A stretch of DNA of 64,000 bases from Nocardia caishijiensis NBRC 108228 (GTDB lineage Bacteria; Actinomycetota; Actinomycetes; Mycobacteriales; Mycobacteriaceae): NCBI RefSeq assembly GCF_001612825.1, contig NZ_BDBE01000013.1, positions 31,899 to 95,898 on the forward strand, given 5' to 3'. Positions within the stretch are counted from its first letter, which is position 1. Every line of letters starts with the position of its first letter. The position numbers were made by a program, and so were the translations under genes. Below are positions 17,690 through 26,007 of this stretch, in pieces. The notes beneath the pieces were generated by a model. That model was not told the DNA's origin. It searched no databases and was given only the letters and a program-made list of their open reading frames with translations.

Positions 17690-18136
17690 TTATCCACCAT
17701 TCCGCAAACCCCTCATATTTTCGAAGTTCACGCGCTGTTCCCGCACGGTCACCAAACGGTCATACTCGCACTCTGGCACGTCTGCAAATATTTCCACAAC
17801 AGAAGGTCGCGCACTGCCAGACCGTCGGTATGCACGCACCCCTCCTGTCATATTGAGTTGCAATCCGCTCGGGTACACATCGATGCAAGCGCCTTGAACA
17901 GCCGGGGTCAAGCCGTCGCATTGGAGAGCTGTACGAAGTTCGGCTAGCGCACCGAATGCACTCTCAGCAGTAACTGCGCAGATTTGTTGCTCAGTCACAA
18001 TTTCTATGGTGTACTCCACCCCTTCCATCGTGCAGGTAAGGTTGCACATTACTGGCGATCCCGGCCCAATGAGAACTATCATCCTTTGGCGGATAGGGAT
18101 CACATTGCGACTAATCACTCGCATTCCTCGGCTCAT
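17690..18136 (-). CDS. Immunity-like hypothetical protein
   Basis: Up to 148 residues; the ordered part is about 110-120 residues (GVEYTIEIVTEQQICAVTAES..., then IDVYPSGLQLNMTGGVRAY, ending VREQRVNFENMRG). The R/DVYPSGM...GGG.rvY pattern occurs in small proteins encoded downstream of actinobacterial polymorphic toxins, so an immunity role is inferred from resemblance and position. The exact start is unclear: ATG candidates at 18136, 18082 and 18049 all lack a well-spaced Shine-Dalgarno. AT content is higher than in core genes, consistent with transfer. Confidence 0.55.
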   Translation of the reverse strand: MSRGMRVISRNVIPIRQRMIVLIGPGSPVMCNLTCTMEGVEYTIEIVTEQQICAVTAESAFGALAELRTALQCDGLTPAVQGACIDVYPSGLQLNMTGGVRAYRRSGSARPSVVEIFADVPECEYDRLVTVREQRVNFENMRGLRNGG

Positions 18137-18168
18137 AATTGGATTAGATATGAAACCGCCCCGTCAGC

Positions 18169-18400
18169 CTATCGTTGTGTCAGCCAGGTTGGTACCGGCG
18201 AGACATTATTGAGCTCGGCCAGCTGAATTTCTTCGCGGTAGATGTCATCGGCTGGCGGGTTCGCCCACCGAGGCTCCGCTGTTCCGAACGTGCGAAGGTT
18301 GCGGCGGTTGTCGTACCACATGATGAAATGTGCAGAGAACCACCAACCAGCTCGTTCAGCTGATCCGACTCCGCTGCAACCACATTCACCGCCGCGAAGA
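18169..18400 (-). pseudogene. Frameshifted small immunity-like gene
   Basis: Two frames carry complementary parts of one protein-like sequence. One reads NVVAAESDQLNELVGG, and the next, shifted frame continues WWFSAHFIMWYDNRRNLRTF and then AEPRWANPPADDIYREEI...VPTWLTQR to the stop at 18169. The join near 18350 suggests a single-base frameshift in a gene of about 75 codons. The family is not recognised; the small size and its place in the immunity array suggest a degraded immunity gene. Confidence 0.45.
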
Positions 18401-18430
18401 AAGCTGATCCAACCCAGTACCGTTGCGGTA

Positions 18431-19069
18431 CTAAGGGATCCCGGGAAGCGGGCTCGGTCGACCATCTCGGCGAGCCAGTCCGAGCTCGTACACCGCGATC
18501 AGAACACTGCGGGTCCAGTTGTCGACGTGTTCCAACTGCCCGTGGCCGTTCTCCACGATCAGCGCATCGGAGGAGACAACCGCGAGCACATCACGGAGGA
18601 ACTCGGCAACCGAGCCCCACACGGCTTCTCGAACGCAGTCCACATCCAGATCGCAGAAAATTACCTGTCCTACTTGCCCCTTCGTGCCAGGATGTGTATC
18701 GACCGCGACCGCCCAATCGGCGGAGGCGTGAAGTGGGCACCAACCACGGTCCCACCACACCATCCGCACAGCCCCATCAGCTGATCCGTTCAGTTCTTCG
18801 TAAGGGACGCCAGGCCCGCTGGACTCGGCCTCATCCGCCCGAACAGCACACCAGCGCCCAGCTGACTGAGGACCTTCCAGGTTCATCCCCAGAATTTCAC
18901 GCCCACCGAGTGCTGACCACAACTCGACCGCCTCCGCTGGCGCAGCCACTCCGGTCTGCTCTTCATAGGTGCTGGCGTCGCCACCCCCGCGCCGCAGTAC
19001 TGGCTGGAAACCACGCTCGACCAACACATCCCAAATGCGTTGTGTCAAGATCGACACGTCACTCCCCAT
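18431..19069 (-). CDS. SMI1/KNR4 (SUKH)-type immunity protein
   Basis: A 212-residue protein with SUKH-like features: ASTYEEQTGVAAPAEAVELWSALGG early, MVWWDRGWCPLHASADW.VAVDTHPGTKGQVGQVI in the middle, and a helical end. SUKH proteins are the broadest immunity superfamily against nuclease and deaminase toxins. It starts at ATG 19069 with GAGG six bases upstream, downstream of the toxin and on the same strand. Confidence 0.8.
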   Translation of the reverse strand: MGSDVSILTQRIWDVLVERGFQPVLRRGGGDASTYEEQTGVAAPAEAVELWSALGGREILGMNLEGPQSAGRWCAVRADEAESSGPGVPYEELNGSADGAVRMVWWDRGWCPLHASADWAVAVDTHPGTKGQVGQVIFCDLDVDCVREAVWGSVAEFLRDVLAVVSSDALIVENGHGQLEHVDNWTRSVLIAVYELGLARRDGRPSPLPGIP

Positions 19070-19113
19070 CTGCTGCCTCTGTCTCTGGTGCCAGCCTTTT
19101 GTCGTGACCCTGC

Positions 19114-19521
19114 TTAGAGGTCGCCTGATGGCCTAAGGATTTCCACGAGTTCGTCAGGGCTGAGTCCTGAAATGACTTGATTAGCCCACTTGATCGCTTC
19201 GTCGCCGTCGTACGAGTACTCGATACGGAAGAGTCCTGATCGTGCAACGCTGCATTTCATTCCAGCCCACTCCGACCCCTGCGCCACGAACAATCTGTCC
19301 GAATACTTCGCCACGCGGTGGCTTAGATCGCCGTGGCGGAAAAAGCTCACAATCTTGCCTTCCTCGCCACGGTATGCGACCACGAGGGCCGTACTGACTC
19401 CTCGGGCCGTCTGAACGTTGGTCGATACCGCATGCGTCCAGTCGGGATATGCGAGCGTCGCCGATTCCCCCGTTGCTTGCACGAGTTCGGTGACTATTTC
19501 GGCCTCGTCGATGTCGGTCAT
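19114..19521 (-). CDS. Candidate cognate immunity protein of the C-terminal nuclease toxin
   Basis: A 135-residue acidic protein starting 9 bases after the giant toxin stop, with a strong GGAGGG six bases before the ATG. It is a small alpha/beta protein (ALVVAYRGEEGKIVSFFRHG, then GMKCSVARSGLFRIEYSYDG) with an acidic helical end. I do not recognise a named Imm family. The gene directly after a toxin's last domain is usually its immunity gene, so it probably neutralises the nuclease at the toxin C terminus. Confidence 0.7.
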   Translation of the reverse strand: MTDIDEAEIVTELVQATGESATLAYPDWTHAVSTNVQTARGVSTALVVAYRGEEGKIVSFFRHGDLSHRVAKYSDRLFVAQGSEWAGMKCSVARSGLFRIEYSYDGDEAIKWANQVISGLSPDELVEILRPSGDL

Positions 19522-19530
19522 GGAACCCTC

Positions 19531-22500
19531 CTACGTCTGGTGTTCGTCGTATTTTCTGAAATCTCTTAGTTGAATCTCGTGTTCTTTGCGGGTGAAAGAG
19601 TTGCCGCCTCGGTTGCTGAAACTTAAAATTAGCTCGCGATAAACCTCACCCCGCGAATCGACCATCGTCACTGTCCCGATCACCGTCTCTGGTGTTACCG
19701 AGCCGGGAGGGTCTGTTCGGAAATCGATATGGGTTTCGCGGCCCGTCCGCGATCGGGGCCAGTCTGCAATCGCGTTCTCCAGTACCCGAAACTGTCGTTG
19801 GTTGAATTCACTCTCTTGGGCGAAAAGGTTCACGAGTCCTCTGTCCAGGGTAGTGCGGTAGCTGGACGCATGGCCGCCATCATGTGTGATGTTAGTGCCT
19901 GGAGGCGCCACGCCTTCATGGCCGACGTTTGTCGCCGCAGTTGCCTCGGCGCTGTCACGATCACGGTTGACGGCGTCTCCGGTAGAGAAATCGTGACGGA
20001 CGACGCCGGTGGTCGCTACGTGCCGCCCGTTGAGTGACTCAGTGAGGACTACGTTATCGCCCACCTGGGATCGTGAGAACGATTGGACGTTGCCATCGGC
20101 ATCGGGCGGGAAGATTACTTGTTGTTCATGGCGTAGAGCGGTAAATGTGCCGCCGGTTCGTCGGGGATACTCGGCAATGCGTGGGTGGTAATCGCGGACG
20201 GTGGTGTGGGCAGGTGGGTCTCCGTAGATGGTGTCCGTGAACGGGGCCCCGTTCGGAGTCTGGCCGTGAAGTTGGTTCGTCGGGTTGCCAGGTGGGACTG
20301 GTAGGGGGTACTCGTCTGGACGGAGGGTTCCGCGGGCGTTGACGTGGTCTGGGTTGTTCGGGTCGAGCAGCGGGCTGTTAATTACTCGGCGAGGTGGGGT
20401 GATTCGATCTCGGACATCGTCTCGGCGGTCGCCGAAGGGTGTTTCGTGGCCTGGTGGGGGCGTGTCGCTCGTCGCCGGTCGGGAGCGGTCCACCGCACTT
20501 TCAGCATCAACCGCATTTGGTGTGGCTCCGGGCGCGGTCGCATCGGTCCCGTGGGACGCAGTGGTGCCGGTTGGGTGGTGGGATTGCCATTGCCCATCCG
20601 GCGGGACGCGGGGAGAGCGGGTGCCGTCGGGGTTGGTGATTGCGCTGGTGCTGAAGACGTTTCCGTTGGTGTCGGTCCAGGCGGCTTGAGTGGGGGCCAG
20701 GACTTCTACGCCGAGGTGTTGGGCGAGGCGGTCGGCGAAGCCGTTGGTCGAGGCGTCGCAGCCGATGAGGCGGATGGGAGTGGTGCCGTCCCAGTGGGTG
20801 CGGCGGAGGAGGTCGCCGTATTGCTCGGGGGTGAGGGTTTGGTTGCCGATGACGGCGTGGCCGTCGGGGGTGATGTGGGTGTCGGCGGTGAAGCGGGTGG
20901 GGTCGGCGGGGACTCGGTGGGGGAGGTCGCCCATGGTCGGGTCGCCGCGGTGGTGGGAGATGCCTGCGGGGGTTTGTTCGGCGTGGGTGTTGTGGATGGC
21001 GTCGAGGTCGACGGTGTGCTCGGTTTCGACGGGAGTTTCTGGGGCTGTGGTGTGCGGGTCGGCCCATGAAGGTTGGTGCGCGCCGGTCATGGTCGCTTGG
21101 TCGATGTCGGCGGCGAGTTGCCTGATGTCGTTGGGGGTGAAGCCGGGGGTGCTTTGGGGTGGGAGCCCGAGGTGTTGGCGGACGGTGCCGGCGAGTTCGG
21201 TGGTGGTGGTTGTGAGGTCGAGGTGGAGGTCGGCGTCGTTCGGATCGGCTACGGGGACGATGTCGACCATCACCCAGTCACCGTTCGCGAATTGGTGCCC
21301 CTGGTTGAGGTTGTGGTCGATGCTGTGATGGACGCTGTCGGTAAGCGCGTCCACGGCTGTCGGCGGCAGGTTCGGATCGCTGGTGATGTGGGTGGTGAGT
21401 CGGAGTACCTGGACTGGTTGGCCGAGTGCCTCGGGATAGCGAGCGACCTGGTACGGGCTCCCGCCGTAAGGGTTCACTCGGACCGATTGATTGTTTTCGG
21501 GGGTGCTGGCGCGCAGTGACTCTCGGGCGTGGCGGGCATTGTCGGCGTTCGCGCGCTCCTGTGGCGAGAGCGTCGGATTCGAAGAAGCCGATGTCGGGTC
21601 GAACGATACTGTCGATGGCGCGGCGGAGGCTGACGCAGTGGTGTCCTGATCGCCCGCTACCGTTCGATCGTTTCCTCTGTCGGCCATGATCCCGTTGTCC
21701 GGCTGAGCATCTCGGCCCACGCCGTCGCTTCCGAGAGCGGACCCCCGCTCGGATGGAAGTAGAGGGTTTCCTTGTTGATCGTGATCAGTTCGGTTGTTTC
21801 CGGGTTGTTCGGTTGACCCAGGTCGGTCACTCGGACTTGATACTGAACTGTCTGTGGGTCCTCGAAAGTCTTCAGCAGGTGGATTCGATGGAGTGGGGGG
21901 TACACCTGGCTTCCCTGGACCGTCTGGCCCGTTTCGATCGCTTGGTCGAACTCCTCCCCGATCATGTCTGGCGGTAGGCTCCGGTGAGCTGTCACGACTC
22001 CCGTTTGTTTGTTCACTACGTAGTTCCCCAACCCCAGTCCCATTCCCTGCTCCAATTCCTCCGGGGAAAGAATCGCCTGGGCTACCCAGCCGTGTCGGGT
22101 CTCGATCGTCTGGAACTCCTGGTTCTGTCCGAATATCCTGGTCAGCAGCTGGTTGGCCTGTTCCGCCGTTCGAATTGGTTCCGGCATTCGTGATACCTCC
22201 GTGCGCATCGATAGGAATGAAGTCCAGGGCGGCAGAGCGGGCGACCATGCCTGGCGGCGGGACGTCGGAGGTCGCACCCGACTGCGGATCCCACCATACG
22301 GGCCCGGCTGCGCCCGGCGGATAGACGATGACGGTGGCGTGCGAGGAGCGAATCACCGGGGAACCGTCGGCGTTATATTCGGGGTTTCCGTTTTTGTCTC
22401 GTGCATGCCAGCAGTTGATGACCAGTGCCGAAGACCCCGGACCGAGGCTCGCAATATGGTTGTGCAGTGCTTGGAACTGATCTGGGATCGACATACCGGG

Positions 22501-25500
22501 GAAATGACTGAATGCCTGTCCGAGCCAAGCTGCGGCCCGTCGAGGGCCCTCGTCTTCGCCGCTGCGGTTGTCTCGGAGACCATTTGGCAGTGGGTCGGGC
22601 CACCTAGGAGCCGATACCTGGGGAACGCCGTAAAACGACGAGAGCGCGGACAACGAACAGTCGAGGCAATTATTGCTCCGCCCGCCTCGTGTCGGCCCAC
22701 CATCGTTGATGGATTGTCCGTATCGATTGGTTCGGGGATCTGCGCCGACCATGAATTGGTTGCCGTTACGAAGGTGGTCCTCGACCGTGTGCTGGTACGA
22801 CGCCTGCTCGACGGGCTCGAGACGACGCGGTGCCATGATTCGGCTGTCGGACGGGTTGGTGAACCGGGCCGGCGTGTTGGCCCGCGCGATGTCGTTGCTG
22901 ATCGTGCGGAGGTCGTCAGGGCTGAGCGGGGTATCGGGTGCACTGCGCGGCAAGCCCATGTGTGCGCGGAGGTCGTTGGACACGTCGAACGCGTGTTGTT
23001 GCAAGTTCAGTTGCAGGTCAGCGGCATTCGGGTCAGTGGTCAGCTCCAGATCGACCAGGAACTGGTCGTCGCTGAGGAGGTCCTGGACGTGGTTGAACGC
23101 GGAATCGACGGCATGCTGGGCGAATTCGATCTCCTGGCTCAACTGCGCCGGGGTCATGAGGTGCGTGTTGGGAATGTAGGCGCGGATGGTGGCTACCGAG
23201 ACCCAGCGGTGGCCGATCTGATAGCGGCGAATTCGGTAGGAGGGGCGCGGCTGGGACGGGTTGTGGTTCGTGGCGACGGCGGTGGTCCGGCCGTCGTGCG
23301 ACGGTTGGTTACGCAGAGCTTCGCGTAGCGGACGGGCGTCGGGGCTGTAGCCGGGATCGGGGAGTTGGTTCGTCGTCGGCGTTGGCGATGTGGTTTGTGG
23401 TGTCGTCTGCGTTTGTACGGACGCTGGGGCGGTCGCGGTTGTGGCCTGGTCGATCGACGGTGCCGTCGGGGTGGTGGGTGCTGTCGACGGCGGCATCGAG
23501 TTGTTGGGCGTGCTGGCCGGAGGAGCCGGGTTACTTGGTGTGCCGGCCGGGGGTACAGAAGTGTTGGGTGCGTGGGCCGGTCGCACCGTGGTGTTCGGCG
23601 CATTGGTCGGTGGGGCCGAGGTGATAGGTGCGCTCGGCGGGGGCGTCGAGGTGATCGGGGTGCTGAGCGGAGGGGCGGCGTTGGCCGGGGTGCTCGCTGT
23701 TGGCGTGGGGCCGAGCTGGGAGGAGGGTGTTGTGGGGGTGGTTGTGGATGGATTTGTGGGCGCCATCGTTGCGGCGCTGGTGGTGGCGGGGTCGGTTTGT
23801 TGGGGGGTGCGGGTTTCGGGAGTGTTTTGTGCGGGCGAGGACGGGGCGGGGCCTGGGGTGCTCGGGTTCGGGACGCCGGGTTGGGCGGTGGAGGGGGCGA
23901 CGGCCGACGGGTTGTTGGTGTCGGTGGTTTGGGGAGATGGGTTCGCTTGTGCTGGAGGTGAATCGGGTGATTGAACCGGTGGGGTGTTCACCGGTGGCAA
24001 GTCCAGGGATGAGGGGGCGGCGTTCGCAAGGGAGGAGGTGTCCGGTGGGTTCGTGTTGGGGTTGGGCCCGGTGGACGGGTTATCGTTCGGGCTTGCCGCC
24101 GACGGATTCGATGCGGGGGAGTCCGAACTGGGGAAGGCCGTAGGGGGATTCGAGGTAGGCGAATCCGTGATCGTCGACGGTGTGTCGGTCGATGGGCTCG
24201 CTGGGTTCTGACTGGGGTTTGCGTTCTGTGGTGCGGGGGCAGCATTGTCCTGGTTGGTCGGAGAGCTGTTGCCCGGTGAAGGGGATTCGGAGGGGTTCGA
24301 CTGCGCCACCTCGGTGGGCGGCGTTGCGCCGGTGTCGCTGAGCGAACTCCCTTGAGCAGCAGGACTTTCCGTCGACGGCGTACCACTTGCGGAATCGCCG
24401 GGCGCGCTGGGGGAGCCGCCACCAGCACCGGACGTGTCGCCAGCCGAGCTGGGCGAGCCACCTGCGTTGGGCGAGTCTCCCGCCGAGCTGGGCGAATCGC
24501 CGCCCGCACCAGGCGAATCACCCGCAGACGCCGAATCACCAACCGAGGCCGTGCTGGTTGCCCCCTCGTTCCCCGCACTCGAAGGCGAATCCCCGGCCGA
24601 CCCCGGCGAATCACCGACTGAGGCCGGGCTGGTAGCGCCCTCATTCCCGCCAGCCGAAGGTGAATCCCCACCGGCAGGTGAATCCCCCACACCCGCAGGC
24701 GAATCCCCTGTACTAGCAGGCGAAGTCGACGGCGCCCCGCCCCCGGCATCCCCCAACTCAGGCACCGACGGCGCAGACGAATTCCCACCCAACGCCCCGG
24801 ACTGCAACCCACTCTGCACTCCACCAGCCCCGGCACTGGTGAACGTATCCAGCCCGATATCGAGCTGGAACTCCTGCCCCATCAGCGTCGACGCGGCACC
24901 GGCCGCGGCAACCTGGGCGGAAACATCGGCGGCCAGCTCGGTACCGGCACCGGCGACGGACTTGGCCGCCAGCTTGCTCACCCCGTTGGACAACCCTTCC
25001 CCGACACCGTCGAGCTTGTTGCCGAGTCCACCGCCGACGGCGCCACCGACCGCACCACCGAACGTCGCCAAACCCAGATCGGCCCAACCGAACTTGTCCA
25101 TCGACCGGTCGCCCTTGGCCACCTGGATCGAGCGGGCGATGGCATCGATGCCACCCTCTTCGAGCGCCTCGAACGCCGCCCCACGCAGGGCCGCCCGCGA
25201 TGCCGCTTTGGCGATGCCGCGGGCGATCATCCGGGTCAGCAGTGTTTTCATCGCCATCTTCACCGCGACCTGCGCGGCGACGCGCGCGGCCACACCGGCG
25301 ACCGCACCGACACCGGTCCACGAGGTGGCAAGTGCCAGACCGATTTCCACGGCCGCGACGATCATCGTGCCGATGATCACCAGCTTGGTGTGCTCGATGT
25401 CGTTGGCACCGTCGTCGAGCAGTTCGGCCTGTTTCTGGCACCACTTGGCGATCGAGGCGAACGCGGCCTGGTCACCGGCGAGGAGTTTGTCGCGGTAGGC

Positions 25501-25716
25501 GGCGATCGCGTCGTGGGTCTCGCCCGCCGACAGGGCGGTCAGTGCGGCGTTCAGCGCCTTGGCCGCGTCCTCGTCGACGGTGTTGAGGGTGTCGGCGGTC
25601 GCGGTCCAGGCGTCGGCGAGGCGGCGCATCGCCGTTTCGTCACCGTCGGGCCAATCACCCGCTCCGAGGATGTATTTCGCGACCCATTGGAGCGAATCGG
25701 GGATTTCGATACCCAC
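19531..25716 (-). CDS. Giant two-warhead ESX-type polymorphic toxin (CpnT-like N terminus, Tox-PL, nuclease)
   Basis: A 2061-residue protein. Residues 1 to about 310 are a helical WXG/CpnT-like secretion domain with hydrophobic helices. About 315-810 is a Ser/Pro/Gly/Asn-rich linker with GDSP repeats. About 825-945 is a pre-toxin domain. About 985-1165 is a papain-like toxin (Tox-PL) with Cys1017 (NNCLDC), His1126 (SHATVIVYP) and Asp1143 (WWDPQSG). Residues 1177-1354 are a low-complexity stretch overlying a second gene. About 1410-1540 repeats the pre-toxin domain, about 1600-1710 contains LIGCDAS...FADRLAQHLGVEV, and the end is a DNA/RNA non-specific endonuclease-like domain with DGGHASS (His1949), then FNQRQFRVLE. 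The GTG start has GGGGAG upstream and follows the WXG100 gene by three bases. Export through an ESX system is inferred. Confidence 0.85.
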   Translation of the reverse strand: MGIEIPDSLQWVAKYILGAGDWPDGDETAMRRLADAWTATADTLNTVDEDAAKALNAALTALSAGETHDAIAAYRDKLLAGDQAAFASIAKWCQKQAELLDDGANDIEHTKLVIIGTMIVAAVEIGLALATSWTGVGAVAGVAARVAAQVAVKMAMKTLLTRMIARGIAKAASRAALRGAAFEALEEGGIDAIARSIQVAKGDRSMDKFGWADLGLATFGGAVGGAVGGGLGNKLDGVGEGLSNGVSKLAAKSVAGAGTELAADVSAQVAAAGAASTLMGQEFQLDIGLDTFTSAGAGGVQSGLQSGALGGNSSAPSVPELGDAGGGAPSTSPASTGDSPAGVGDSPAGGDSPSAGGNEGATSPASVGDSPGSAGDSPSSAGNEGATSTASVGDSASAGDSPGAGGDSPSSAGDSPNAGGSPSSAGDTSGAGGGSPSAPGDSASGTPSTESPAAQGSSLSDTGATPPTEVAQSNPSESPSPGNSSPTNQDNAAPAPQNANPSQNPASPSTDTPSTITDSPTSNPPTAFPSSDSPASNPSAASPNDNPSTGPNPNTNPPDTSSLANAAPSSLDLPPVNTPPVQSPDSPPAQANPSPQTTDTNNPSAVAPSTAQPGVPNPSTPGPAPSSPAQNTPETRTPQQTDPATTSAATMAPTNPSTTTPTTPSSQLGPTPTASTPANAAPPLSTPITSTPPPSAPITSAPPTNAPNTTVRPAHAPNTSVPPAGTPSNPAPPASTPNNSMPPSTAPTTPTAPSIDQATTATAPASVQTQTTPQTTSPTPTTNQLPDPGYSPDARPLREALRNQPSHDGRTTAVATNHNPSQPRPSYRIRRYQIGHRWVSVATIRAYIPNTHLMTPAQLSQEIEFAQHAVDSAFNHVQDLLSDDQFLVDLELTTDPNAADLQLNLQQHAFDVSNDLRAHMGLPRSAPDTPLSPDDLRTISNDIARANTPARFTNPSDSRIMAPRRLEPVEQASYQHTVEDHLRNGNQFMVGADPRTNRYGQSINDGGPTRGGRSNNCLDCSLSALSSFYGVPQVSAPRWPDPLPNGLRDNRSGEDEGPRRAAAWLGQAFSHFPGMSIPDQFQALHNHIASLGPGSSALVINCWHARDKNGNPEYNADGSPVIRSSHATVIVYPPGAAGPVWWDPQSGATSDVPPPGMVARSAALDFIPIDAHGGITNAGTNSNGGTGQPAADQDIRTEPGVPDDRDPTRLGSPGDSFPGGIGAGNGTGVGELRSEQTNGSRDSSPEPTARHDRGGVRPSDRNGPDGPGKPGVPPTPSNPPAEDFRGPTDSSVSSPSDRPGSTEQPGNNRTDHDQQGNPLLPSERGSALGSDGVGRDAQPDNGIMADRGNDRTVAGDQDTTASASAAPSTVSFDPTSASSNPTLSPQERANADNARHARESLRASTPENNQSVRVNPYGGSPYQVARYPEALGQPVQVLRLTTHITSDPNLPPTAVDALTDSVHHSIDHNLNQGHQFANGDWVMVDIVPVADPNDADLHLDLTTTTTELAGTVRQHLGLPPQSTPGFTPNDIRQLAADIDQATMTGAHQPSWADPHTTAPETPVETEHTVDLDAIHNTHAEQTPAGISHHRGDPTMGDLPHRVPADPTRFTADTHITPDGHAVIGNQTLTPEQYGDLLRRTHWDGTTPIRLIGCDASTNGFADRLAQHLGVEVLAPTQAAWTDTNGNVFSTSAITNPDGTRSPRVPPDGQWQSHHPTGTTASHGTDATAPGATPNAVDAESAVDRSRPATSDTPPPGHETPFGDRRDDVRDRITPPRRVINSPLLDPNNPDHVNARGTLRPDEYPLPVPPGNPTNQLHGQTPNGAPFTDTIYGDPPAHTTVRDYHPRIAEYPRRTGGTFTALRHEQQVIFPPDADGNVQSFSRSQVGDNVVLTESLNGRHVATTGVVRHDFSTGDAVNRDRDSAEATAATNVGHEGVAPPGTNITHDGGHASSYRTTLDRGLVNLFAQESEFNQRQFRVLENAIADWPRSRTGRETHIDFRTDPPGSVTPETVIGTVTMVDSRGEVYRELILSFSNRGGNSFTRKEHEIQLRDFRKYDEHQT
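21657..22187 (-). CDS. Imm35/YrhB-like immunity gene nested out of frame inside the toxin gene
   Basis: A 176-residue frame on the same strand as the toxin but in another phase. It starts at ATG 22187 with GGAGG ending 8 bases upstream, exactly where the Tox-PL domain ends in the toxin frame. The translation is balanced and globular (TAEQANQLLTRIF..., GWVAQAILSPEELEQGMGLG, YVVNKQTGVVTAHRSLP, IHLLKTFEDPQTVQYQV), resembling Imm35/YrhB proteins, which are commonly paired with Tox-PL toxins. Of its first 30 codons 23 end in G/C, against 11 of 30 in the overlapping toxin frame, where the product is a Pro/Gly/Asp/Ser-rich linker. I infer a real gene once placed between two toxin modules that the toxin now reads through. 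Family assignment is by resemblance only. Confidence 0.75.
   Translation of the reverse strand: MPEPIRTAEQANQLLTRIFGQNQEFQTIETRHGWVAQAILSPEELEQGMGLGLGNYVVNKQTGVVTAHRSLPPDMIGEEFDQAIETGQTVQGSQVYPPLHRIHLLKTFEDPQTVQYQVRVTDLGQPNNPETTELITINKETLYFHPSGGPLSEATAWAEMLSRTTGSWPTEETIER
24365..24722 (-). repeat. GDSP-type repeats in the toxin linker
   Basis: Imperfect tandem units of 7-10 codons (GDSPSSAG, GDSPGAGG, NEGATSPASV) form the first part of the linker after the secretion domain. They probably form a flexible spacer and vary in number between strains. Confidence 0.7.
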
Positions 25717-25719
25717 GAA

Positions 25720-26007
25720 CTAGCTCCCCGCCACCTGATTCAGCTGTGCCGCGTTCGCGGTGTCCTGGGCGTCGAGTGCGTCGGCGACCGTCACCATGTT
25801 CGTGCCGAGCTGGGTCATGGTCGTCGCGAGGTTGCCGACGGAGGTCTTGCCCTGCTCGACGCCGGGGGTGTAGTTCTGCGCGAACGCCTGCCCGATCTCG
25901 TCCCCACCCCAGCACTCGCCCTCGGCGGCCAAGGCGGCGGTCAGCGTGGTGAGGGCGCTCGAGATCGTCGATGCCACCGAGTCGAACGAGGTGCGCGTGC
26001 TGCGCAA
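25720..26007 (-). CDS. WXG100-family partner of the toxin, with anomalous start
   Basis: A 95-residue helical-hairpin protein with the WGGDEIGQAF motif in the turn (a W-G variant of WXG) and paired helices on either side; such proteins dimerise with the N terminus of ESX-exported toxins. It ends three bases before the toxin start. The only usable start in the open frame is TTG 26007, which lacks a Shine-Dalgarno. Homology-like sequence continues upstream (INADPAA) to a TAG at 26029-26031 preceded by ATG AGT, so the natural start appears to be ATG 26037 interrupted by a stop at codon 3. It could be a recent nonsense mutation or a rare ATC start at 26028. Confidence 0.7.
   Translation of the reverse strand: MRSTRTSFDSVASTISSALTTLTAALAAEGECWGGDEIGQAFAQNYTPGVEQGKTSVGNLATTMTQLGTNMVTVADALDAQDTANAAQLNQVAGS

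Noticed and set aside
22353..22943. Other same-strand alternative frame within the toxin gene (196 codons)
   Set aside because: Unlike the 21657-22187 frame, it overlaps the conserved Tox-PL and pre-toxin domains, has a Ser/Arg/Thr-rich shadow composition and no family resemblance.
24365..24722. Possible CRISPR array
   Set aside because: The repeats are in frame, imperfect, without uniform spacers, and encode GDSP peptides of the toxin linker.
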